The notes under the pieces: generated by a model
Database searches by the model: none
What the model saw: only the letters and a program-made list of their open reading frames with translations
What the model was told of the DNA's origin: nothing
Program-made: the position numbers and the translations under genes
Assembly (NCBI GenBank): GCA_009869945.1
Contig: WIXG01000010.1
Coordinates: 515,589-579,588 of the forward strand
Length of the DNA: 64,000 nt
DNA from: Mesaphorura yosii
Lineage: Eukaryota > Arthropoda > Collembola > Poduromorpha > Tullbergiidae
Direction: 5' to 3'
In this document: positions 27,801 to 38,944 of the stretch, piece by piece
How the letters are laid out: the number at the start of each line of letters is the position of its first letter
Numbering within the stretch: the first letter of the stretch is position 1

Positions 27801-30800
27801 AAAAGAGTTCCCACTTCCCAGTCTAGGAAAAGACTGGAATAAATTCCTGTACTCGTCCTCCTTGCTTCATACGTTCTCTCTGCTACACTGCTTTTCCTTG
27901 TGCATTAATAATCGATTCTCACTTTATGAAAGTCAACAGCACAAAACAGAAATGACAATAAAACTTTGCCCTGAACGTGTGCGCGAACGTGCCTATCAAC
28001 TATCAAGTCAACTCATAATAGAATTATATCATCTGTGTATATAAATAGAAAATAGACAGAAGACAGAACTTGAAGAACCTTTTAAAGTGTTAACGTTAAC
28101 AGGAACAACCGCTCATTCAATACATAGCAAGACATAGAGGAATGTGCTGGACATTTTTGTAGTCAAAATCTGTACAAATACAATTAATGACATCAATTGA
28201 ACAGCCTTTTCTCCAGCGCAGAGAGCAGAATTGTTCGTAGAACAGTGAAGCACAGGTGGGAGTCGGCAGTGTGATCGACACGACGCGATGGCACAGAAAG
28301 GAAATTGAGTTGGGAGGATCTGATTTCGGCAGTAATTAAATTCCTGTCCTGGCTGTCAGATGGTTATCGTTGTTGGCATTCGCAGGGTACAGGACCGGCA
28401 CCGGCACGTGCAAATCTTCATAAAATGGCAAACACAAAGCTGACACGAATCAGGTCGGTCGATCAGTTCCAACGTCCCACCTTAACGCTCGAGTTATTTT
28501 TGGAAAATAGCCATTAACATTTAGAAGCCTGTCCTCAAAGCTCAATCTGCTCCGTTGCCGCTTCTGTTGCTGCTCGCTTCCTCTCTTATTGTCATCACGG
28601 TAAATGTGCCATGAAAATTTGTGTCATACACTTTGTCATCCATTCGAGTGACACCGATTTATACTTTAGCCTATTGAAGGCCGGACCAGAGTGAAGACTG
28701 AAGAGGCTCAGGGTTTGGCATGTGAAGGGTTTTTCTTGTTTGCTTTTTTGGTGGAATCTTTACCCATCACATCATTATTGGACCGAGGAATTCGATTCCA
28801 AAGTTAACATTTGACAATTTCCTGTGAGGTTTCATTTTATGGTATGGGATGGCTGATTTCGTGACTACAATCATTTGCTGCCACTCTCGGACTCTCGTAC
28901 ACTATGAGTACATTGCTCGGGCTTTCCTTTGCCTTGACCAATGTCCATAAATCCTTACAAGTTGGTGCCAAGGGCCCTTTGCTCCTTGCTGGTTTGTTTT
29001 TACTAATGAGCTGTATGAACCTTTATGCAACAAGACCCCTTTAGCCTTAGATGGTAAGCTTGGTTTAACAAAGGTCAAATTTCGGGGTTCTCAGAAAAAC
29101 TAATAAACTTCTTACGCTATAAACGGTACGTGCACTTGTTCCCTTCGGATCATTGTTTCACTTGTGCTGTGCACTTTTGAGCTGGTTTGGCATTTCTCAG
29201 GTTATGTGCGCGATTCATTGGCAAGCGTAGCGCTGCATTGCCTTGTCTTCAAAGAAAAAGCTCAAAGCTGTGACTTAAGAAATGTCACCTCCTTTCACAG
29301 CGACGACCGACTCGTGTTACAATTATGGCTTAGAACAACATCTGCGAAACGCGACAAGAAAAACGGTTCTCCTCTCAAAATTCGCAATGTTACCGTCGCC
29401 CACGCCGGCGAAATTCTTGCACTTGCTCCGGCGCAGCAGCAAATGAAGTGGCAAATCAACCAATGTTTGCAGCAAGCCGGACACAGACGGCACGAACTTT
29501 CACATGGTTCATGTGATTCCGTAATCAAGTACTTTAGTGCGTATGTTTACAAAATTTGAATTTCAGTCCAGAGTTCGAATAAGTAGAGCATTTCTTCATT
29601 TATGCTCACGACCTTTCAGTATTGATTTTGATCATTGTAATCAATTCAGGAATATTCCCTGCTCACCACCGCAACCGCGTCCGCGCCGTGCTGTGTGCGT
29701 GAGGCATGATTTTGTTATTATTCGTATTAAATTACTACTGGTTCTTTTCTTCGTAATCCCACAACAAAACCACAATAATGGAGCGACTGCTGAGACCGAG
29801 TTGGAGATCACGTAAATGGAGATTTGAACCTCGACCACAGCAGTGTGTGACTTTTGTACAATCACAATCTACGCCAAGCCATGAATTAAACATGAGTGAT
29901 GCGATGGATCGAAAATAATGATAGAGAAGATTCCGAGATGTAAAAAATAATATCTCATTCATTCTCTTCGACTGCGACTTCGGCTTGGCTCGACTTCCTT
30001 CCTTTGCCTTTGCGAGACGTTATATTCGTCATTATCGCATTGTTTATAGCTTTCTTCCACTAAAATTGGCAATAGAATTCAACACCTGATTCGACCATCC
30101 AAGATACTTGCGTGCCGCATGTTACATGAACACATTAGCATTTGTTAACGATTGCGGAGATGGAGAAATACCACGTCTTCTTCGCTTTATCAATCCAAGC
30201 ACGCACGCGGCATTCGCCTTCAGCCATATTTGAAAATGGCACTGGCACATATTTGGAGATTAAATGGGTTTAATTAGCGAACGCATTTTTCCTAAAGCCA
30301 AATTCAAACACTTAAAAGAAGAAATTTCACTATATCATTTCGCAAGTACGGTATAAGTGAGCAGAGTATGCGGTGCAGATTATTTGTGCCTGTGTGCAGT
30401 CTATTTGCCTGCGAGTGCAGGCCATGTATGGAATTTTATTGACAAGAGTATCAATCTTCATCTCAAATGATTGCTGCTTCTCAACATGCAATGTACTGAG
30501 TGGAGGAAAGCAATTAAGCATTAGGCCATGTAGTATACAAAACCAAAATGATTATCAGCGTGAGAATCTATAGTGAGGAGAATTTAAATAATTTTGCTAA
30601 CGAGAATAGAATGAAGCCTCAGTCTGCAGTTGGTTTACAAATGTTCGAGCAAGAATTTCCATGTTCATAGATTTTGTTTCGCAAAAATAAATGCTCATTT
30701 GTCACAGAACATTTAATATGGAGGCTAGGCCACGGCGAAAATCTCCATAATCGAGTAACTGATGCACAATGCACAGAAGTCAATAATATTCACAAAAGTG

Positions 30801-33800
30801 AGCTCTGACTCTAATATAATAGCCAGACGCAATCTCAGCACAATTACTATTTTGATACACAGTTCACACATCACATCATGACGCCAATCCATCAAAGGAA
30901 CGAACCAAAATAGTCGAGACACGAATAGTCGCGACGAGGTTATTGACATACAAAAGGGAACAGAAACTGTGAGCATGCTATCAGTTAATCAACTGGGATT
31001 CTGATTTTGTGGTACTCAATAGGAGAATAGGGAGAAATTGATCCTCTTTCTGAATAAATGCAATGCATTGCAGTTTGTGGTGGTGATGCGGTTTTGATTT
31101 TGAATCTTTTGAAAAGGCTCAAGTATTTATGTTATTAAGCTCAAACGGTCAAAGTAAATACTCCGAGTCAGAGAAAGAATGGCAAGGCTTCAAGAATGAC
31201 GGAGGCGATCAAATAAATCTTTTCCTGGTTGACCTTTGCTTTTGGTTCTTATTGAGCCGACCGCGAGCGAGCGTGAGCATGACACGAAAATATTTTAACT
31301 ATTCAATGCAATACAAGAAATTCTAAGGAATCAAACGCAGTATGCAAATACGCGGTCTTTTATGGATGCAATGATAAACTATCCCCGTATTTTATATTTC
31401 GCTTAACCGTACCGATGCTGAAGCCAAATCAGTAGTTCTTTTAGTCTTATCACGTTCCACAATTCCAAATTGAGAAATTCTGCTATTCTGCAATTGCATT
31501 GTGACTTGAGCACTTCGTATTCGTTATTCGGTGCATAGCAGTTTCAGAAACAGCAAAAGACAGACGCTGCACGCCTTTTGTGTGTAATACGAGAAGAGCG
31601 GCAGGGGATTTCAATCTCTTGACTCTTGCATTGAAATGACAGACATATGGGCATGAGTTTGACAATAACGTAATTATTCAACGCTGTGCTGTGTAAAAGA
31701 CAGGACCTGATGAGTGCTTTAGTCCGAAAGGCAAAAGTAAATCTAAAGCTTAAAAGCTTTCTTCAGATGTTTTTCGCATACACAATTGGCCTGCAGGGAC
31801 AATAAAATACGGGAGGAATGAATGAAATCAAAACCCTCGGACAGAAAGCAGAGAAGGATCCAGTTAATTTGTGCATGTACGGCAATTAAATATGTTTAGT
31901 CATTTAGTTCTTACTTAGGCAGCACAGCAGCATTTTAATCGAAATTCAGACAAGTCGAGATTGTTGATAAGCCCGTACATCGCCATTCGCCTCGTTGATT
32001 TGTTGTCATTCAATCAAGTGCAATGCAGTCTTACTAAGTCAGGTTATGCTATGCTATATGTTCATTTAAAATTGCAAGGAACCCGAACATGTTCATGATT
32101 TTATGGATTTTATTTTATTCATAAAATGCGTGCCATGTTAAGCTGCAACGTGTAATTATGTCCAGGTGTAAAATGTAGTTAAATCAAAGCCAAGCCAAGC
32201 CAGACCATAAAATGCGTTAACGGGAAATTAACCTGCTTCTTGTAACTCTGTCTTGCCTGGTATGTGAAAACCACGATTTATTATGTAACTGATGTTGTGA
32301 ACGACATACCAACATGAGCCATCATCGCAAGAAATTGACCAGTTAAAAATCTGCGAAACATGTAAAACGAGTTCTCGCAACTTTGTAATTATTTGATTTG
32401 ATCACCGAATCAAAAATGATAACATGTGCCGGTCGACTAGATTAAATGCTTAACCTCAATATAAAAATGTGCCTTTCAGGCGTATGCGAACAAATCAATC
32501 ACGTATTCCAATTCCGAACCGAGCCCAATCGCCAATCGCGTCTTACGCAATTGTCAATCAATGCGATCAAAAGCGGTCAATTAATTTCACGACAGTTGTC
32601 GTTATGAATGCGACTGACGACAAAATTCTGCTTAATTGTGCACTAACCAAAAGTTATTTAACGAAACAAAATTCAAAATGAGATTCACCAACCTGTTTCT
32701 CTTGCGTGTAGAATTTGACTGCAGAGTCCACGAGACGTCTTCGCTGCTGCACACGAGTTGAAAAGTTTCTCACAACTGAGTCAAGATCACGAGCAACCGC
32801 GTAAATTTCTTCAGCATTGCATTCGCCAGTCCGGGCTAATTCTTCGGCAGCAATGAGCAGTTTTTCGGTATTTGTGTACGTGTTCTGAAAGCACGAAGAA
32901 AAGAGCGGAGGATTAACACTTCACTGCATCACACAAGTTTAAATCGAATTGCAACTTGTAATTAGAGATGGGTGGCATTATGTAATCTCAAATGGCTATG
33001 GCTGTGCCCGGAATACACAGCACGATTTCAGTGTTCCAGACCACAGCGGTCATAAATCACTCATTCACACTCTTCACAGCTTCTTAATTAATGTCTCGCC
33101 TAAGTCAGCCGTAGCCAGCACAAATTGATTCACAATTCACATGAACTTGAAGCTATACAACATATAACTGCCGATGTGTATGCTTAATGTCAAATGCGTG
33201 TGTGTGTGTGGTGCACACAAGATGAAGATGATGAAGCAATTTGAATTCTTTTACTAATCGTCATTATCAAATAATCAAAGCCAGATCACAATTAGCTCCG
33301 TGCAGAAACCATTAAAATAATTTCTCAATGTAAACAACTTCTGGTTCACTTCTTTCAGTAGCCAACCATCACTTTGCACTATAAACTTATAAATTAATTA
33401 CCAGGCACTAAACACATTTGACTGGGCTTCGCTTTGTTGTGGTTATGAGACTCGAAAAGGCAATGACAATAATCACAAACGTGTCTCACATCTCCTCACA
33501 CGCTCACTCGCGTCTTGTCTGACTCAGAGCGTTCCCTCGAACCAACTGAGACTCGAAAAGTTAAAACTACGTGTTTTGAATGCTTTCATGTTTATGCCTT
33601 TTGCCTAATGCCAATGCCTATCCTCACTTTTCAGTTGTCGCATTCTCCTCTGTGCATTTTACAACTTATAACTTATCTTTTTTGTATTTAAAGATCATCT
33701 GTTCTAATCTGCTACTTCTTGCAGCACAGCTTACCCTCAACAAGGAGGATCAACTGATTATTGATGGACCAACAAAACATAACACAGAAGCCAACAAAGA

Positions 33801-36800
33801 AGGAATTAAGAAGTTTCTAACTATTATTGTAAACAACGCTATGAAAGGATGCCCACACACAAACAACGCCACGAAACCAGAACCTTAAAGTAGTTGACTG
33901 GGCTCACAGTAAATTAGCTGTGCCAGGCACTCAAGTGCTCATATAATAATTTCTCACTATTGAATCATTTTACCACAATTTCATGACAGGTCCAGCACGA
34001 CGACTGATTGACGTCGTGCCGGTCGAACTCGATTCTCTTTTGTTCTTGCGCACGTTTAGGTGATAAATTAAAAGCGAAATCATACGGAGCTAATAATTTT
34101 GTCACGTGTAGACCGATGCAGAGTGAAATACAGCGGTGGCAGTCGCAGACGAATAAATCTGTTGTGTTGTGTTGGTTTGAAATGACCTTCCAGTGGAAGT
34201 TTTGGAAAGGGAAAAGTTGTCGAGTTTCCCCCCGCACGAAAATGCATTGGTCCTGGCCTCACAACGCATGTGCCATTAGACTACATTCCATAAAGTTCAA
34301 AAATAGTAGCCTCTGAAGAACTTGCATGAAAGAATCAAAATTATTTCGAGCTGCCTCAGCAGAACACGAAAATTATCAACAAAGACGAGCATTTCAACAT
34401 GATATTTTTGCATTGGCTCCTTTAAAAATATTTTGTCTACGTTTGGAGCTCGAAAACATTCCGAATTGAAATATTTATAACTGTGAAGTATATCCGAGGA
34501 AGACTTCCAACTACAAATACACTGCTTCAAAATCAATCACAAGGTTCCTGAATGAAACTTATACCCTTAAGGGGTGTAATTTGCTTTATGCTGAAGATTT
34601 CAAACGGACCGAAACGAAGTACTTTCTTTTACATTGACGAGCCTGGAAGGTTGCTAAAAATTACCTGAACAACTTTCTCAAAATTGTCCTGACTTTTCTG
34701 GCATGCATACGCCTTCTGTAAATTCCGTCCGATTCCAACACTTTTGCGTAGGAACTGCTCTCCGTGCTTATCCAACCAGTCCAGAACCTGAAAGATCAAA
34801 TACCGTGATTATGATTAAAATTGACTGGGACAATGCAATACATAGTGAATTGGGACGTGCTGGCTCGGGCGCAAAAGTCTGGCAGTTCATTTTAGCCTTC
34901 AAGGTTGTTCAAATCGAGATCGCCTTAATGAATCTTCATTTCATTAAACCAAAAAAGACAGCTTCGAAAACAGAATTTAAGAACGCTTTAACAATAGCAT
35001 AAATAACGAACGAAATACTGGCTTCTTAATTTGGCGACTCGAGGCCAATCTCCTCTCTTTATGCATCTCTTTCACAATGCCTACTTTTATCTTTCTGTAG
35101 CACTGCACAGTTCAACTTGGTTTATTGTTTTTATTAAACAAAATATCATATCATTTGTGTATACATTAAGAACATGTCAAAAACTTGTACCAGTTCATGG
35201 TTAAAGATTCAAAAGAGAATACTATCGAAAGGAAGGTAATGTTATCGGGGGAATTTCAACATTACCTGCTTAACATCCTCCTTGAAGAGTTTCAAAGCAA
35301 GCCTTTGGTGCAGCTTCACTTTCTTTGTAGTCCATTTTTGTTCCAAGGTCCGATGTCGGGCAAGGATCTCATGAATGACATCTAGTACATGTTTTGCACC
35401 AGACGAATAATCAGCAGCCGGGTCCGAGTTTCGGATTAGACGCCCAACTTCGTCGACCTTCGACACAAAAACATAAGTCACAATTTTAGCATCCATTTAA
35501 TTTCGCCAGCTTCTACTTTGATTGCTAGTTACAACTTTATGCGCAAGAATTTCCATTCCTGGTTGATTGCAAACGTGGACTAAATGATCCAGTTGATACA
35601 ACAGCTTTTTGCTCGTACTGTGCACCTGTTTGAAAAGCAAGACAAGATTCAGCAAAACAGTCTATCAGTTAAGATTATGATAAATTGACATCGAACTTTG
35701 GAGAGATAGAGCTCCGCAGCATCGAAACTTGGTAACAGGAAGGAAGGTCGCTGCAGAAAGAGAAACCCCACACACAATACAAAGAGGAAGAGAGAAATCA
35801 GCAGTTAACCACGAAACATTTGATTTGCATCAGAAATCAGCATTAATATGAAGCTATTATTGAAGCAGTATATAGCACATCAATCAAAACGCGAAATTGA
35901 ACCAAGGAGTGAAAATGAAGCAAAGCAACGCCAATTGCCCACTTGCGGCAAATGCCGAAGACGTATACGCAAGCTGATCATGACGAAGACGCACCTCGGT
36001 GTATGCTTGACACATCGACTCGTAGATTGTCTGATGCGAGTGAATGGACGTTTCCAAAACCGCTGCGTCCGTTGGTATGTTGACATTATCACAGGCCTGG
36101 CTCCAATTCACAATCTTGTCGGCGTACTGCAAACACATCAACATTTATGATTCCAGCAGTCTTCGAGGATCTGAACTAGAGAAGATTAGATGCATGTAAT
36201 CACCTGTTCAGCCTTTTGATGGAACGACACCGAAAGTGCGAGCAGCGTATTTCGTTCGTCAAGGGCACAGGTGAGCTCTTTCCATGCTTGATTAATTCTG
36301 CCACCCAAACTGCGAATATGTTGAGCTGCGTAGTGATTAGTTTCAACCATATGATTGGCCATCGCCAGAATCCGCTTGATGCTTACGAAGCCGTTCTGAA
36401 AATCATACATTTGATTTACATACGCCGTTATTAGAACAGGTTATGTTCTCTCAACGTCTTACCATGAGATTCACAGTAAATTGCTCATGGTCAGACTTGA
36501 GTCTTTTCGCAACTTGGTGAGTTTGTCCGATCTCTACGTAAGTTGTCAGAAACGCGTCATGGCTATGTCGTATCCAATCCAGCATCTGCAAAATCATTTG
36601 AAAGTAAGATTACACCTTGCTAAACTTATTGCAAATAGATTTTGTATAAAGTGTTAGCATGCTGAGGTAAGAAGGTGTGATGTTGAATTCAATTTCCTCT
36701 CATTAATATCCATATAAAGCTAACAGCGACCTGGCAACTTGCAAAACTTGTGCCAAATGAAAAATAATTCCTCTGGTTTTCCTCACGAATACAGCATTTA

Positions 36801-38905
36801 AACGGTTCAACTATTTAAATATTTTCCAATTTCTCCTGTGAAGAGAGAGAAAATGCCTTCCCTTGATGATAATAATGTTTACGTATTAGGAGCGATAGAA
36901 GTAAATCGGATTTACTCTAATTTCGTAAATATGAAAGTTATTAAATACCTAACTAGACATTCATGCGGAAAACCATTAATCACCAGAGGAATTTTTTTTC
37001 ATTTTGCACAAGACTTGCAAGTTACCAGGTAGCTGTTAGCTTTACATTGACATTAGCAGGTGAATCACTTACGAAATGTGAAGAAGGTAAATACTCAGAA
37101 GAAAGCTGTGAATTAATGCCACAACATACCTTCTTACAGTCTTGTTCAAAATGTCTTAGCTGAAAGCACTGATCTAATTTCACTTGTTTTGCATGCCAAA
37201 GTTGCAGCAACTGTTCTTTGGAACCATGGATCTGCTCCACCATTTGCATTATTGTCGGGATGTTCGCCTGTTAAAGTAGACAATGACATTTTTGCAGCAG
37301 CATTTGGTAGTACAGTAACGATGTGGTAGTGAGCACATACTTGCATGTCGGGATTCGATACAACGGAACTTGATGAGCTGCTGCGACCTGAATATCCTGA
37401 GTCGTATCCTGAGCTGCAGTTGCCGGTAGAGTCAACGCTCAACCTTTTGAGCAGGTCCTGACCCATGGCGTCCACGTCATCGAAAGGCGCTCGCAGGATC
37501 TTCTCTTTAATTTCTTCATGAGATTCCATGGCACGTTTCACGATGTTGACATCCTCCGCAAAGTCATTCCGAGTAATGTCCTCGCGCCAATCGTCGAGTC
37601 GATCCAGCAAATCGCCCGCACACCATAAAAAGTTCTCAAGCGCCTGAAAAGAATCGAAAAGCATGATTTACATACACGTTTTTGGAAAATTTCACGGTTG
37701 GCCGCGTTCAAAGTGCAACTTACAATTCGCGAGTCAATCCACTGCTTGTGGTCGTACTGAAAGGAGCCGTCGAACTCTGTCGTGAGCTGAATAGAGTCTA
37801 TTGATTTAAGGAGACAGTCAATGTTTACCATGGACGTCTGCAAAAAGAAAAGGCAAAGAATGAGACACCTCTAACGTTCCAACACTACCAACACTCTGAA
37901 TGCAAATTGTGTGAAGTTCCGATTTCTAACACTTTTTACGTAAACAATGCTTCCAATTCGACCGTTTCGCAGATTTGAGAATGTGGGTTGGGTGAGAAAA
38001 AATATGTGTCCGGATTGGAGACCGGAAGGCTGGTTGCTCTAAATCTCAGCGTTTTGTCGGAAACGTTAAGCGATAAGGTACCACATGGCAAAGGAGCCCG
38101 AACTGGAAGAAAGTTCAGTGAAAGTTTAACCCGAAATTAATTTCAAAGGATTGATATAATTTCCGTCGCTTTTTCAAAGCAAGCCTAGCTTTTTTCTTGA
38201 CTCGAAATTATTATTGTTAACTTTTTCTACTTGAAAACCGTTGAAAGGCAAAAAAAAATTGTTCAGTCATCATTGCGAACTCTCGACAATGGGCGTGGGT
38301 GAGAACTGGACCAAACATTCATCGCTCGTTTCACTTTTAAACTCTCACAATAGAACGATAAATTAGAAATCGGTCGCAATTTTGATAAACGTTTTTCAGG
38401 AATCGTGAGTCGCAATTTTTCGCTATTCTTTGCATTCAGCATACCTCAAACTTATATTTATGGCTTCCCATGCTGGTTCGCTGCTTTTGCCAGAAATTGT
38501 CGGGCTTGATGATGTAAACCAAATGGACAAATGTAGCAAAGTGTTCATTGAGTATCTTGAGAATAGGCTTGACACTGGACCATGTTCCTCCTCGCATGTC
38601 AATGATTACTGAGAATCCAATCGATCTGGTCTCCTCGCTGCAGGACAAATTACAATGCAAAATTTCACACGTTAAAATCATCAACACTTAAAGTGTCCAC
38701 AGAAGTTGCGACTTGAAGTTATTTACCTAGGAATTGAGAAAAGGTAATGAAGAAGTCTTTTCAAGTCTTCGGCGTGAGCTCTGTCACGCCTGGCACAAGT
38801 AGGAAACAAAAGTAAAGGTCCACCACGCTTGTCTCTTCCTCCATTTACGATCGCGATGCGGTCCTGCAGAAGCGAGAGAACGTCTTCTGCTCTCGGGCCG
38901 TCCAT
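666..38905 (-). CDS. trio: Trio/Kalirin-family Rho guanine-nucleotide exchange factor, 3' end beyond the window
   Basis: A multidomain GEF that, in the family, loads GTP onto Rac/RhoG through DH-PH 1 and acts in axon guidance and actin control at the membrane. I placed 31 coding exons (minus strand): 38905-38727, 38637-38445, 37837-37724, 37643-37341, 37267-37130, 36585-36463, 36395-36204, 36126-35995, 35625-35533, 35457-35266, 34787-34665, 32884-32693, 24250-24081, 23987-23816, 23290-23117, 23002-22820, 19859-19740, 19498-19307, 19228-19060, 18979-18869, 18626-18524, 18453-18318, 18233-18088, 18014-17859, 17783-17540, 17476-17252, 17192-16932, 16861-16760, 16685-16546, 16421-16316, 891-666. 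Phases join without a break to 1,703 codons. The start ATG has an in-frame TGA five codons upstream and begins [10 protein letters not shown] just before the GGRDKRGGP motif, as fly-type Trio proteins do. The last exon ends with a donor (GTAAGA), so the gene continues leftwards; whether it has a second DH-PH cannot be seen. Exon 9's donor and exon 15's acceptor had alternatives that were settled by consensus and alignment. Confidence 0.96.
892..16315 (-). other. trio: trio intron 30, about 15.4 kb, no gene seen
   Basis: The largest intron, separating the linker exon from the SH3 exon. Open frames of 100-154 codons occur on both strands (for example 6998-7462 plus, 6633-7082 minus), but they have no recognisable domains, no splice-consistent partners, and overlap one another in opposite directions. 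No tRNA-like, rRNA-like or transposon-coding segment was recognised. An intron of this size before the SH3 could host an alternative promoter or isoform-specific exons, which I could not identify. Confidence 0.7.
16316..16421 (-). CDS. trio: trio exon 30: acidic linker between PH1 and SH3
   Basis: Residues 1,593-1,628. Reads [20 protein letters not shown] followed by a Ser/Gly/Asn stretch ending NDGDK. It has an AG acceptor after TTTC and a GTAAGC donor, and it keeps phase with exons 29 and 31 (phase 2 in, phase 0 out). The family has a variable Ser/Asp-rich linker here, so conservation is weak; the call rests on splice sites and phase. The following intron is about 15.4 kb. Confidence 0.82.
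16546..17783 (-). CDS. trio: trio exons 25-29: DH1-PH1 RhoGEF module
   Basis: Residues 1,269-1,592. Dbl-homology conserved region 1 is [18 protein letters not shown] (from 1,270), with [13 protein letters not shown] following. CR3 is [20 protein letters not shown] (1,394-1,413). The Asn-Asp pair of [11 protein letters not shown] (N1439, D1440), which contacts the GTPase switch region in Trio GEF1, is intact, so exchange activity on Rac/RhoG is expected. The PH domain runs from about [15 protein letters not shown] through [21 protein letters not shown] to exon 29, whose [19 protein letters not shown] is the C-terminal PH helix. The spacing of the five exons is tight (introns 59-74 nt). Confidence 0.96.
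17859..24250 (-). CDS. trio: trio exons 13-24: second set of spectrin repeats and pre-DH linker
   Basis: Residues 659-1,268. Exons 13-23 continue the spectrin array with clear family landmarks: [69 protein letters not shown] and [15 protein letters not shown]. Exon 24 is a poorly conserved charged linker ([20 protein letters not shown], ending TRRKRRRE) that leads into the DH domain, as in other Trio proteins. Introns in this block are mostly 70-240 nt, except about 3.0 kb between exons 16 and 17 and 525 nt between exons 14 and 15. Exon 15's acceptor was chosen at AAAATAG because it preserves residue-for-residue alignment with the family; a second in-frame AG lies 12 nt further in. Confidence 0.93.
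19860..22819 (-). other. trio: trio intron 16, about 3.0 kb, nothing recognised
   Basis: Lies between the NEANQ and VISW spectrin exons. It is AT-rich with scattered short words such as TGCAGTGCA. I see no open frame with family similarity and no terminal-inverted-repeat element. Confidence 0.7.
24251..32692 (-). other. trio: trio intron 12, about 8.4 kb, no gene seen
   Basis: Separates the exon ending FYTQEKQ from the exon starting AASVLEK, splitting one spectrin repeat. Contents seen: a perfect 11-nt-arm hairpin at 25,740-25,762, and many unsupported open frames under 135 codons. No RNA gene or transposon-coding sequence was recognised. Confidence 0.7.
32693..37643 (-). CDS. trio: trio exons 4-12: first set of spectrin repeats
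   Basis: Residues 163-658, a run of three-helix spectrin repeats. Each repeat shows a conserved W near the start of helix A ([24 protein letters not shown]) and the helix C signature KxKLxQxxxLxxFEQD or [16 protein letters not shown]. Exon 4 also holds a Ser/Gly-rich insert (residues ~235-255, mostly Ser with [11 protein letters not shown]) that I see as repeat-specific and probably flexible. Exons 6, 7, 10, 11 and 12 are 123, 192, 192, 123 and 192 nt with phase-0 borders. In the family the repeats act as a spacer and bind partners such as DISC1 or cytoskeletal proteins; nothing in this sequence shows a specific partner. Confidence 0.93.
32885..34664 (-). other. trio: trio intron 11, about 1.8 kb, nothing recognised
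   Basis: Lies between the exons ending NFEKVVQ and starting NTYTNTEK. It holds a short TG run near 33,198. An open frame at 33,580-33,888 (plus) has no recognisable similarity and no splice partners. Confidence 0.65.
37724..38905 (-). CDS. trio: trio exons 1-3: start codon and CRAL-TRIO (Sec14-like) domain
   Basis: Residues 1-162. The N-terminus carries GGRDKRGGP and, on exon 2, [18 protein letters not shown] followed by [13 protein letters not shown], the standard Sec14 core of Trio and Kalirin. Exon 3 ends the domain with the [18 protein letters not shown] segment, which matches the family's LTPEFDGCLEYNHEEWI region. In the family this domain binds phosphoinositides and helps target the protein to membranes. 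Introns: 89 nt (phase 2), 607 nt (phase 0) and 80 nt after exon 3. All donors and acceptors are GT-AG. Confidence 0.95.
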
Positions 38906-38921
38906 TTTGAGATTGTGCTTC

Positions 38922-38939
38922 TTAACTGTTCAGCTGCAT
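38922..38939 (-). promoter_or_regulatory. trio: Five-codon upstream ORF in the trio leader
   Basis: An ATG at 38,939 opens a frame of five sense codons (MQLNS) and a TAA, ending 16 nt before the trio start codon. Just upstream, TTTGCAG at about 38,951-38,945 looks like an acceptor, so the leader exon may begin at 38,944. If transcribed, this uORF would precede the main start by too little space for easy reinitiation and could lower translation. It has no proof of use. Confidence 0.4.
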
Positions 38940-38944
38940 TAGAT

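Noticed and set aside
27449-28100. GTTAACGTTAAC present at both 27,449-27,460 and 28,089-28,100, like element ends
   Set aside because: The 12-mer is itself a palindrome, the flanks do not extend the match, there is no target duplication, and repeated 12-mers are expected by chance in 64 kb.
37146-37664. Continuous 172-codon minus-strand frame
   Set aside because: It is trio exon 4 with read-through of its donor and intron. The GTATGT donor and next acceptor restore the Trio alignment.
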